Of a DNA stretch of 64,000 nt, positions 34,277 through 41,374 are shown in pieces (the first letter of the stretch is position 1; each line of letters starts with the position of its first letter). The DNA is from Fibrobacter sp. UWR4 (lineage in GTDB: Bacteria > Fibrobacterota > Fibrobacteria > Fibrobacterales > Fibrobacteraceae), in NCBI RefSeq assembly GCF_003149045.1, contig NZ_QGDU01000020.1:1-64000 (forward strand), in the 5' to 3' direction. The position numbers and the translations under genes were made by a program. The notes under the pieces were generated by a model, which did no database searches, was not told the DNA's origin, and saw nothing but the letters and a program-made list of their open reading frames with translations.

Positions 34277-35253
34277 TGAAAAAGGAAAACAAGAATATAG
34301 GTGCCTTTTTATCGGAATATGGCGTGTTTATTGCGCTGGCTATTCTGGTGGTTGTCATCAGTACCATTAGCCCCGAATTCCGTCAGCCGGGCAACTTCCT
34401 GAACCTGTTGCGTCAGGCTTCCTTTAACGGCTTGATTGCATTCGGTATGACTTGCGTCATTCTCAGTGGCGGTATCGATCTTTCCGTAGGTTCCACTTTT
34501 GCATTGAGCGCCATTGTCTGTGCCGAAATGATCGGCCATGGCGTTCCGGTGATTGTTGCGGTTCCCGTGGCGTTGCTGGTGGGCGTGGCCTTGGGCTTGA
34601 TTAGCGGTCTTCTGGTGACCAAGGGCCGTTTGCAGCCCTTCATTGCGACCCTCATTACCATGACGGCTTATCGTGGCATGGCCATGATTCTTACGGATGG
34701 TAAGCCTATTTCCCGCCTGGCAGAAAGTGCTGGGGATGGAGCCTTCCTCTTTAAGGCTCTGGGTAAGGGTAACGTGGTTTGCGACTTCCTGCCGGCTATT
34801 AAAATTCCTATTCCTATCCTGATCCTGTTGGCATCCTTCGGTATCTTCTATTTCTTGCTGAAGCATACCACTTTCGGTCGCCGCCTTTATGCCACCGGTT
34901 CTAACGCCAAGTGCGCTGCACTGTCTGGTGTGAACATCGATCGCATTAAGATGAGCGTCTATGCCATTTCCGGCTTCCTCAGTGCTTTGGCTGGCCTTAT
35001 CATGATTAGCCGTGTGGACTCCGCACAGCCTATCATGGGAAGCGGTTATGAGCTGGATGCTATCGCTGCTGTTGCCCTTGGCGGTACCAGTATGAATGGC
35101 GGTCGCGGAAGAATTGCCGGAACAATTGCTGGTGTTCTCATCATCGCCGTTCTGAACAACGGCTTGAACATCCTGGGTGTCACTTCCTACTATCAGAATG
35201 TGATCAAGGCTGTGGTGATCTTGGTTGCTGTTCTTGCTGATCGTAAGAGATAA
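34276..35253 (+). CDS. rbsC: Ribose ABC transporter, permease
   Basis: A 325-residue inner-membrane permease with about ten hydrophobic segments. LSGGIDLSVGS near residue 55 and the ALGGTSMNGGRGRI loop near residue 275 are hallmarks of the RbsC/AraH family, where the latter contacts the ATPase. It overlaps rbsA by one base and ends 13 bases before rbsB, with AAGGAG in between. Confidence 0.97.
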   Translation: MKKENKNIGAFLSEYGVFIALAILVVVISTISPEFRQPGNFLNLLRQASFNGLIAFGMTCVILSGGIDLSVGSTFALSAIVCAEMIGHGVPVIVAVPVALLVGVALGLISGLLVTKGRLQPFIATLITMTAYRGMAMILTDGKPISRLAESAGDGAFLFKALGKGNVVCDFLPAIKIPIPILILLASFGIFYFLLKHTTFGRRLYATGSNAKCAALSGVNIDRIKMSVYAISGFLSALAGLIMISRVDSAQPIMGSGYELDAIAAVALGGTSMNGGRGRIAGTIAGVLIIAVLNNGLNILGVTSYYQNVIKAVVILVAVLADRKR

Positions 35254-35266
35254 GGAGATTTGCATC

Positions 35267-37042
35267 ATGAAAAGAATTTTTGGTTTACTTTTCGCTTCTA
35301 TGCTGTCTTTGCTGATGGCTGCATGTTCCATTGTCATTGACGGTGAAGAAAAAACCTCTTCGAAGCAGGTGGATTCCAAGGGTGCCATCGGCCTGTCCGT
35401 TTCCACTCTGAATAACCCCTTCTTCGTGACCTTGGTTGAAGGCGCCAAGAAGGCTGCCATTGAACTGAATGCCAACATCACTGTGGTTGACGCTGGCGAC
35501 AACGTTTCCAAGCAGGTCAGTGACATTGAAGACCTGGTGAGCAAAAATGTCGGTATCCTGATTGTGAATGCTGTGGATTCTGATGCTTTGACCGGTGCTG
35601 TAAAGGCTGCCAAGGCTAAGGGCGTGAAGGTCATTAGCGTGGACCGTGCTATCAACGGTGTGGAAGTGGATTGCCAGATTGCTTCCGATAATGTTGCCGG
35701 TGCAGAACTTGCTACCCAGTACATCGTGGACAAGCTTGGCGAAGGTGTTGTTACTGCAGAACTGCAGGGCACCATGGGCTCTTCTGCCGCTATTGATCGC
35801 GGTAAGGGTTTCCACAACATTGCTGATGCAAAGCTAAAGGTTGTCGCTTCCCAGACAGCGAACTTCAATCGCACCGAAGGCATGAGCGTCATGGAAAATA
35901 TGCTGCAGGCCAATGGTGACATTGCTGCCGTATTTGCCGCCAATGACGAAATGGCCCTGGGTGCCGTAGAAGCTAGCAGCGGTGCTGGCAAGAAAGTGAT
36001 GGTGGTGGGTTTCGATGCTACCGACGACGCTGTTGAAGCCATCAAGGCAGGCCGTATGGCTGCAACCATCGCTCAGCAGCCGGGCCTCATTGGTGAAACT
36101 GCTGTTCGCGCTGCAGTGGATCTGAACAACGGCAAGTCCATCGAAAAGAACATCCCGGTGAAGGTTACTCTGGTCACCGCCGAAAATGCTGACAAGCTGA
36201 ATGCCGACAAGCCTGCTTTCAGCGGCACTATCGGCTTGTCTGTCTCCACCTTGAATAACCCCTTCTTCGTGACCCTTGTTGAAGGTGCCAAGAAGGCCGC
36301 TGCCGAACTGAAACTTGGCCTGATTGTGGTTGACGCTGGCGATAACGTTTCCAAGCAGGTTAGCGATATTGAAGACTTGGTCAGCAAGAATGTGACCATC
36401 CTGATTGTGAACGCAGTGGATTCCGATGCTCTGACGGGTGCCGTGAAGGTTGCCAAGTCCAAGGGAGTGAAGGTCATTAGCGTGGACCGTGCCATCAACG
36501 GTGTGGAAGTGGATTGCCAGATTGCTTCCGATAACGTTGCCGGAGCAGAACTTGCTACCCAGTACATCGTGGATAAACTTGGCGAAGGCGTCGTCACCGC
36601 CGAACTTCAGGGAACTCTGGGTTCCTCTGCCGCCATCGATCGCGGTAAGGGATTCCACAACATTGCCGACAAGAAGCTGAAGGTGGCTGCCTCTCAGACT
36701 GCAAACTTCAATCGTACCGAAGGCATGAGCGTCATGGAAAACATGCTGCAGGCCAACGGCAAGATTGCCGCAGTCTTTGCCGCCAATGACGAAATGGCTC
36801 TGGGTGCCGTAGAAGCTAGCAGCGGTGCTGGCAAGAAGGTCATGGTGGTGGGCTTCGATGCTACCGACGACGCTGTTGAAGCCATCAAGGCTGGCCGTAT
36901 GGCTGCAACCATCGCTCAGCAGCCGGGCCTCATTGGTGAAACCGCTGTGCGTACTGCCGCAGATATCGCCAACGGCAAGACTGTGGAAAAGAACATCCCG
37001 GTGAAGGTTACTCTGGTCACTGCAGAAAATGCAGGCAAGTAA
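35267..37042 (+). CDS. rbsB: Tandem two-domain ribose-binding lipoprotein (RbsB-RbsB fusion)
   Basis: A 591-residue substrate-binding protein made of two almost identical type I periplasmic binding domains, residues about 39-319 and 320-591; family members normally have one of about 280. Both copies read GLSVSTLNNPFFVTLVEGAK, VDAGDNVSKQVSDIEDLV, and later SVDRAING and VVGFDATDDAVEAIKAGRMA, so both keep ribose-pocket residues. The period is 843 bp, exactly 281 codons, and the DNA copies remain very similar, implying a recent in-frame duplication. The signal sequence ends in a lipobox (Cys20, MAAC), so the protein is tethered rather than free in the periplasm. The ATG at 35267 has AAGGAG eight bases upstream. 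Confidence 0.95.
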   Translation: MKRIFGLLFASMLSLLMAACSIVIDGEEKTSSKQVDSKGAIGLSVSTLNNPFFVTLVEGAKKAAIELNANITVVDAGDNVSKQVSDIEDLVSKNVGILIVNAVDSDALTGAVKAAKAKGVKVISVDRAINGVEVDCQIASDNVAGAELATQYIVDKLGEGVVTAELQGTMGSSAAIDRGKGFHNIADAKLKVVASQTANFNRTEGMSVMENMLQANGDIAAVFAANDEMALGAVEASSGAGKKVMVVGFDATDDAVEAIKAGRMAATIAQQPGLIGETAVRAAVDLNNGKSIEKNIPVKVTLVTAENADKLNADKPAFSGTIGLSVSTLNNPFFVTLVEGAKKAAAELKLGLIVVDAGDNVSKQVSDIEDLVSKNVTILIVNAVDSDALTGAVKVAKSKGVKVISVDRAINGVEVDCQIASDNVAGAELATQYIVDKLGEGVVTAELQGTLGSSAAIDRGKGFHNIADKKLKVAASQTANFNRTEGMSVMENMLQANGKIAAVFAANDEMALGAVEASSGAGKKVMVVGFDATDDAVEAIKAGRMAATIAQQPGLIGETAVRTAADIANGKTVEKNIPVKVTLVTAENAGK

Positions 37043-37055
37043 GAAGGACTGCAGT

Positions 37056-37946
37056 ATGAAAGTTCTTAATATCGGTTCCATGAATCTTGACCACGTCTAT
37101 AGCGTGGACCATATCATTCTTCCTGGTGAAACTGAAGCAACCGGTGCTGTCAAGCATTATTTAGGCGGTAAGGGAATGAACCAGTCTGTCGCTCTTGCCA
37201 AGGCAGGCGTGGAAGTTTATCAGGGCGGTATGATTGGCGAGGATGGCCAGCCCTTCCTGGATGCCTGTAAGGAATATGGCGTTCATGGAGAATATATCGC
37301 AAAGGTGGATGATCAGACTGGCCATACCATCATCCAGATTGACAAGAACGCCCAGAACAGCATTCTTCTGTATGGCGGTGCAAATCAGCGCTTGACTCAG
37401 GAATATGTGGACGGCGTGCTCAGCCACTTTGAGGCTGGCGACATCCTGTTGCTGCAGAATGAAGTGAACCTGTTGCCTTACATCGTGGACAAGGCCTTTG
37501 AAAAGGGGATGCAGATTGCGTTGAATCCCTCTCCCTTTAACGAGAAACTTGACGCTGTGGACATGACCAAGATCAGCATTTTCCTGCTGAACGAAGTGGA
37601 AGGCAATCAGGTGACGGGCAAGACGGATCCCGACGAAATCCTGGCCGAAATGCGCAAACGTTTCCCAAAGGCTCGCATTGTGCTTACCTTGGGTAAGGAC
37701 GGTGCGGTGTATAGCGACGGCGAAGAGAAGGTGTTCCAGCCCATCTTCCCCGTGAAAGCTGTGGATACCACTGCTGCCGGCGATACCTTTACCGGATACT
37801 TCCTGGCGGGTCTCGCAGAAGGCATGCCCATTGCCCAGGCCCTTCGCATGAGTGCCCGCGCTTCTGCCATCGCAGTAAGCCGCCCCGGCGCCGTACCCTC
37901 TATCCCTCTGCGCAAGGAGGTGGAAGAAGCCTTGGCCAACAGCTAA
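37056..37946 (+). CDS. rbsK: Ribokinase
   Basis: A 296-residue PfkB-family kinase that phosphorylates ribose to ribose-5-phosphate. NIGSMNLDHVY and GGKGMNQSVALAKAG are the N-terminal substrate motifs; VDTTAAGDTFTGYF carries the catalytic Asp and the anion hole. The ATG at 37056 is chosen over the frame open to 37029 because homology begins with MKVLNIGS. It is the last gene of the operon, followed by a strong terminator. Confidence 0.95.
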   Translation: MKVLNIGSMNLDHVYSVDHIILPGETEATGAVKHYLGGKGMNQSVALAKAGVEVYQGGMIGEDGQPFLDACKEYGVHGEYIAKVDDQTGHTIIQIDKNAQNSILLYGGANQRLTQEYVDGVLSHFEAGDILLLQNEVNLLPYIVDKAFEKGMQIALNPSPFNEKLDAVDMTKISIFLLNEVEGNQVTGKTDPDEILAEMRKRFPKARIVLTLGKDGAVYSDGEEKVFQPIFPVKAVDTTAAGDTFTGYFLAGLAEGMPIAQALRMSARASAIAVSRPGAVPSIPLRKEVEEALANS

Positions 37947-37964
37947 GGATAAAACGAAACTCTC

Positions 37965-37996
37965 AAAAGGGAAGGTCAGTTGACCTTCCTTTTTGT
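37965..37996 (+). terminator. Terminator of the rbs operon
   Basis: Long stem GGGAAGGTCA/TGACCTTCCT with flanking A4 and T5. Its 3' arm overlaps a candidate promoter for the tRNA-Ser region. Confidence 0.9.
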
Positions 37997-38008
37997 TTTT
38001 ACTAAATT
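37980..38008 (+). promoter_or_regulatory. Candidate promoter entering the tRNA-Ser repeat array
   Basis: TTGACC (37980-37985), 17 bases, TAAATT (38003-38008), 11 bases before the first tRNA-like copy. The -35 lies inside the rbs terminator arm. Confidence 0.45.
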
Positions 38009-38018
38009 GCGTCAAACT

Positions 38019-38202
38019 GGTCGGGTTGCCAGAGTGGTCGATTGGGCCGGCCTCGCAATCGGTCGTCAGTCACAGGACCGAGGGATCGATTGACTTCGCG
38101 AGAGCCGCAGGCGAACAAAGCGAAGTCAAGGATTCGGAGAAGCCGAACCTGTAAGGCTACGAGCGAAACGAAGTGAGTAAGTAGTCCCATCCCTCACCCT
38201 CC
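38019..38202 (+). repeat. tRNA-Ser-like copy 1 interrupted in the T-loop
   Basis: The 5' two-thirds follow the intact tRNA-Ser below, but the anticodon region is altered (CTCGCAA, then a non-pairing arm). A roughly 98-base insert splits the T-arm between GAGGGATCGA and ATCCCTCACCCTCC. The insert has the hairpins GACTTCGC/GCGAAGTC and GGATTCGGC-GAA-GCCGAACC. The start of the acceptor stem differs (GGTCGGG). It is not expected to work as a tRNA. Confidence 0.85.
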
Positions 38203-38276
38203 TCGGCGCAAGGCGGCGAGAATACGAGAAAACGATAGACAATCATGAAATAAAATACTACATTGCGGCGCATCTC

Positions 38277-38459
38277 GGAGGGTTGCCAGAGTGGTCGATT
38301 GGGCCGGTCTCGCAATCGGTCGTCAGTCACAGGACCGAGGGATCGATTGACTTCGCGAGAGCCGCAGGCGAACACAGCGAAGTCAAGGATTCGGCGAAGC
38401 CGAACCTGTAAGGCTACGATCGAAACGAAGTGAGTAAGTAGTCCCATCCCTCACCCTCC
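38277..38459 (+). repeat. tRNA-Ser-like copy 2 interrupted in the T-loop
   Basis: Nearly the same as copy 1 but with the full acceptor start GGAGGGT. It lies exactly 257 bases before the intact tRNA, and the 74-base spacer after it equals the spacer after copy 1. The spacer carries TAGACA-N17-TACATT, so the copy probably has a working promoter (38236-38264). Confidence 0.85.
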
Positions 38460-38492
38460 TCGGCGCAAGGCGGCGAGAATACGAGAAAACGA

Positions 38493-38521
38493 TAGACAAT
38501 CATGAAATAAAATACTACATT
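38493..38521 (+). promoter_or_regulatory. Promoter of tRNA-Ser
   Basis: TAGACA (38493-38498), 17 bases, TACATT (38516-38521), 12 bases before the tRNA. It is duplicated with the repeat unit. Confidence 0.6.
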
Positions 38522-38533
38522 GCGGCGCATCTC

Positions 38534-38618
38534 GGAGGGTTGCCAGAGTGGTCGATTGGGCCGGTCTCGAAATCCGGAGTCTGTCACAGGACCGAGGGTT
38601 CGAATCCCTCACCCTCCT
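38534..38618 (+). tRNA. tRNA-Ser (anticodon CGA)
   Basis: An 85-nt class II tRNA. GGAGGGT pairs with ACCCTCC, the anticodon loop CTCGAAA gives CGA (codon UCG), there is a long variable arm, and the intact T-arm reads GAGGGTTCGAATCCCTC. The closing base pair of the anticodon stem is a T-T mismatch. Position 73 reads T, where bacterial tRNA-Ser usually has G. No CCA is encoded. Confidence 0.92.
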
Positions 38619-38626
38619 TCAAACGG

Positions 38627-38656
38627 AAAAGAGTACCCCTGTGGGGTACTCTTTTT
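38627..38656 (+). terminator. Terminator after tRNA-Ser
   Basis: Perfect 13-bp stem AAAAGAGTACCCC/GGGGTACTCTTTT with a TGT loop. Confidence 0.92.
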
Positions 38657-38675
38657 CGTTTGTTGAATGCGCTAG

Positions 38676-38816
38676 GATCGAACCCTCGAATAAGAGGGTT
38701 CGATTGACTTCGCGAGAGCCGCAGGCGAACACAGCGAAGTCAAGGATTCGGCGAAGCCGAACCTGAAAGGCAACGATCGAAACGAAGTGAGGGAGTAGTC
38801 CCATCCCTCACCCTCC
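38676..38816 (+). repeat. T-loop insert copy 3 (without tRNA 5' part)
   Basis: Starts with an 11-bp palindrome ATCGAACCCTC/GAGGGTTCGAT that copies the tRNA T-arm, followed by the same insert as in copies 1 and 2 (minor changes near GAGGGAGTAG) and the tRNA 3' end ATCCCTCACCCTCC. A perfect 16-bp-stem terminator follows. Confidence 0.8.
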
Positions 38817-38820
38817 TTTG

Positions 38821-38857
38821 AAACAAATAGGGCGCCTTAATGGCGCCCTATTTGTTT
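38821..38857 (+). terminator. Terminator after insert copy 3
   Basis: Perfect 16-bp inverted repeat AAACAAATAGGGCGCC/GGCGCCCTATTTGTTT with a 5-base loop; symmetric, so it can also serve the minus-strand pectate lyase gene. Confidence 0.9.
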
Positions 38858-38890
38858 CATGAAGACGACATGGGGATGCGAAGCCTCGCA

Positions 38891-38927
38891 GAGGGTTCGA
38901 CAAAACTTGCGAGAGCCGATGGCTCAC
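38891..38927 (+). repeat. Degenerate fourth copy of the T-loop insert
   Basis: GAGGGTTCGA followed by ACTTGCGAGAGCCG resembles the first 30 bases of the insert; it directly abuts the pectate lyase stop codon on the other strand. Confidence 0.5.
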
Positions 38928-40727
38928 CTATTTATTCTTAACAATTCCCTGGTAATTAAATCCTGCGCCAGTCACTTTAACGATATAAAGTCCCTTAGGC
39001 AGATTTCTTAAGGAAATTGCGGAAGATCCGCGCGACGTGAGAGCGCGTGTTCCCTTCATGTCGAAGATTTGAACTTCCATACCTGTGGAGATTCCGAAAC
39101 CTTCCAACGTCACCACACCCGATTGCATGCGGACTCGTGGGGACCTTGTCAATTCCGAGATGATACCATCCGGCGTCGTATCTGTTACAGAAGTATCCTT
39201 CGCAGTCGTGTCGGCGATGGTTGTATCCGCAGAACTAGTATCCGCGGGTGTTTTGAATTCCTTCACTAGGGTCAAGTCGAACTGATCCAGATTGGGGCCG
39301 TCCTTTCCTGCTGCTGTGGCAAATACAATTTCGTTCTTGCCAGCGTTCAGTTCCAGGTTGAATGTCTTTGTGAGCCAAGTGGTCCAGGAAGCTGTTTTCT
39401 CAAAGGTCTGCTCCGTAATGAAATCGCCAACACTAATGGTCAGGGGGCGCGCTTCAGAAGAACCGTTGGTAAAATCCAGGTCCATCTGGTACTCCCCAGC
39501 CTTTTCTACGGTTACCGGAACAGATAAGCTTCCGCCCACATTGAAATTCACATAACCTTTTCCGTGATAGCCTCCGTTGGAACTTTCAAGAATGCCTTCT
39601 GTGATGGTTCCGTCTTCTGCCTGGAATTCCTTAGGCGGTGCGGGAGGTTCCGGTTCCTTGTAGTTGGCGTCGCAAATCGTGGGACTTGCGAGTGTTGCGC
39701 CGGCGCCTGCTCTCACGGCGGCTTCCACGTCATTGACGTTTAGCATGAAACCGGTGTAATCGTAGGGTGGCGTAAAGGATGTGCCGTTGCCTCTGGTATT
39801 TCCCGTGCAGTTGGTGTACTTATTGTCGATGGGTTCTGCAACGCCGATGGTTCCTGAAAGCCCCAGGTAAATAGGTTCGCGCTCGTTAATGAAGTGGTTG
39901 CGTTCGGAACGGATTCTGCACTGTACGCCCGGAGCCATGCCCAAAACGTCGGTGCCTGCAGAAATGTTTGCGTCAGCAGTAATCAGGTTGTTTACCACAT
40001 GGATGTTTCCGAAACGGCAGCGAGGCTTGCGCTGTGCGGCGGCCACCCACCAGTTGAACATGTAGGTAACATTCAATTTGCCTTCGCTTTCGGGTTCTGT
40101 ATCGTTACTGCCGATAAGATTGGAAAGATTGTGAGTGCTGCGCTTCTTGTAGCCGAACTTACACCATGTGAAAGTGACGTTGTCGGCGCCTTTCACTACG
40201 TCAGCGTTGCCGTCCTGGCCATCCCAGAATTCGCAGTGGTCCACCCAGATGTTGCTGGGGTATTTGCCGGAGCTTCCTTCGATGACGATGTTGTCCCAAG
40301 CCTGGTCTGCGTTGGAGCCCGGGCCTTCGATCACGATGTTACGGAGAATGATGTTCTTGGCGGCGCCGGCGATTCGGATACAGGCGTTCAGCTTGGTCCC
40401 AGCCTTCAGGCCGATGATGGTCTTGTTGCTTCCGGAAATGGTGAGGCGGCTGCCGGAACGATTTAGCCAGCCGTCGCCCAAAGTACCATCGATATAGATG
40501 ACTTTCGGAGTGGCGTCCTTTACCAAGTTCTGCAACTGGTCGAAAGTTCTTACTGTATCGGCCTGGACGTTTCCACCGCCGGTTACATCAAAGGCGGTGC
40601 TGGTGCGGCCGCTGCGGGTTGCCCAGCCAATGGGCTTGCACTGGTCTGCTGCGGCGAAAGAAATTGCGGTCAGTGCGGAAATAAGAATGAAGGCCTTTGC
40701 GGCGGTCCTGGAAAACGCTTTTTTCAT
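38928..40727 (-). CDS. Secreted pectate lyase (PL1) with CBM35-like module and T9SS-like tail
   Basis: A 599-residue extracellular enzyme that cleaves pectate by beta-elimination. Signal peptide to about residue 30 (ISFAAA). The PL1 right-handed beta-helix (about 35-345) has IWVDHCEFWDG, VTFTWCKF and the catalytic Arg loop QRKPRCRFGNIHVVNN. A CBM35/6-like jelly roll (about 365-485) begins FQAEDGT. A Thr/Asp-rich linker (about 490-520) follows, and a roughly 75-residue C-terminal domain (VQIFDMKGTRAL, LPKGLYIVKV) resembles Por/T9SS sorting tails. The ATG at 40727 is preferred over one five codons upstream because GGAG stands eight bases before it. Confidence 0.92.
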   Translation of the reverse strand: MKKAFSRTAAKAFILISALTAISFAAADQCKPIGWATRSGRTSTAFDVTGGGNVQADTVRTFDQLQNLVKDATPKVIYIDGTLGDGWLNRSGSRLTISGSNKTIIGLKAGTKLNACIRIAGAAKNIILRNIVIEGPGSNADQAWDNIVIEGSSGKYPSNIWVDHCEFWDGQDGNADVVKGADNVTFTWCKFGYKKRSTHNLSNLIGSNDTEPESEGKLNVTYMFNWWVAAAQRKPRCRFGNIHVVNNLITADANISAGTDVLGMAPGVQCRIRSERNHFINEREPIYLGLSGTIGVAEPIDNKYTNCTGNTRGNGTSFTPPYDYTGFMLNVNDVEAAVRAGAGATLASPTICDANYKEPEPPAPPKEFQAEDGTITEGILESSNGGYHGKGYVNFNVGGSLSVPVTVEKAGEYQMDLDFTNGSSEARPLTISVGDFITEQTFEKTASWTTWLTKTFNLELNAGKNEIVFATAAGKDGPNLDQFDLTLVKEFKTPADTSSADTTIADTTAKDTSVTDTTPDGIISELTRSPRVRMQSGVVTLEGFGISTGMEVQIFDMKGTRALTSRGSSAISLRNLPKGLYIVKVTGAGFNYQGIVKNK

Positions 40728-40790
40728 ATTCAAACACTCCATAACCTAAAGATACATCGGATTTTATGAAAGCTGTTCTGGCAAAATGCG

Positions 40791-40840
40791 AAAAAAGGCG
40801 GTGTTGCGGCCGGAAATCTATCGAATACACCGCCTTTTTT
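40791..40840. repeat. Hairpin element E1 with conserved GGAAATCT loop
   Basis: Perfect 14-bp stem AAAAAAGGCGGTGT/ACACCGCCTTTTTT around a loop containing CGGCCGGAAATCTATC. A similar element is at 40960-41005. Confidence 0.75.
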
Positions 40841-40959
40841 GCGGGTGTGTCGCTAAATCTTGTGAAAATTCGTCATTTTTGACGCCTGATGGGGCTTTTT
40901 TGTTTGGGAAAAAGGCTTTTTTGACCTTAATTTGCCTTTTGTTTGCAGATAAAGTAGGG

Positions 40960-41005
40960 AAAAGGCGGTGCTACGGCTGGAAATCTGTCAAGACCACCGC
41001 CTTTT
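40960..41005. repeat. Hairpin element E2 with conserved GGAAATCT loop
   Basis: Perfect 11-bp stem AAAAGGCGGTG/CACCGCCTTTT around CGGCTGGAAATCTGTC, closely matching E1 in both stem and loop. Conservation of the loop argues against a plain terminator. It is followed by a fragment resembling the 3' end of tRNA-Glu (CTCCAAGCGGTT at about 41046). Confidence 0.75.
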
Positions 41006-41061
41006 GGCGGTTGATACAAAAAGCACCAGGTGCTTTTCGTATAACTCCAAGCGGTTGTATC

Positions 41062-41096
41062 AAAAAAGACATCGCCCTTGCGGACGATGTCTTTTT
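41062..41096 (-). terminator. Terminator of the tRNA-Glu pair
   Basis: Perfect 12-bp stem AAAAAGACATCG/CGATGTCTTTTT, just downstream of the tRNA genes on the minus strand. Confidence 0.9.
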
Positions 41097-41102
41097 CGAT
41101 TC

Positions 41103-41175
41103 TACCTCCAAGCGGTTTCGAACCGCTGTTGCGGGAATGAAAATCCCGAGTCCTGGGCCACTAGACGATGGAGGC
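41103..41175 (-). tRNA. tRNA-Glu (anticodon TTC), distal copy
   Basis: A 73-nt tRNA: GCCTCCA pairs with TGGAGGT (the first pair is G-U), D-arm TCGTCTAGTGGCCCAGGA, anticodon loop TTTTCAT giving TTC, T-arm GCGGTTCGAAACCGC. No CCA is encoded. Identical in sequence to the proximal copy. Confidence 0.95.
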
Positions 41176-41251
41176 GTATGTTTTAAACTTAGCTTTGATC
41201 TCGTTTCATCGCCCAGACGAGACTGCAAACGACCAACTCTAAGTTACTTAA

Positions 41252-41324
41252 TACCTCCAAGCGGTTTCGAACCGCTGTTGCGGGAATGAAAATCCCGAGT
41301 CCTGGGCCACTAGACGATGGAGGC
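41252..41324 (-). tRNA. tRNA-Glu (anticodon TTC), proximal copy
   Basis: Same 73-nt sequence as the distal copy, 76 bases away. The two are transcribed together from the promoter at 41339-41367. Confidence 0.95.
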
Positions 41325-41338
41325 GTTTAGGTAGGCCA

Positions 41339-41367
41339 AATATAGGTAAGGATTTTGTTTTTGTAAA
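41339..41367 (-). promoter_or_regulatory. Promoter of the tRNA-Glu pair
   Basis: On the minus strand: TTTACA, exactly 17 bases, TATATT, 14 bases before the proximal tRNA-Glu. It lies within the start region of the divergent ABC transporter gene. Confidence 0.75.
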
Positions 41368-41374
41368 GGGGGCA

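Noticed and set aside
38019-38459. Functional tRNA-Ser genes with T-loop introns
   Set aside because: The anticodon stem is broken and the anticodon loop altered in both copies, and no bacterial splicing pathway for such an intron is known.
38002-38804. Repeated minus-strand short proteins (MGLLTHFVS-type) in the tRNA-Ser region
   Set aside because: They are translations of the T-loop insert and tRNA sequence; the repeats are non-coding and the frames run across tRNA copies.
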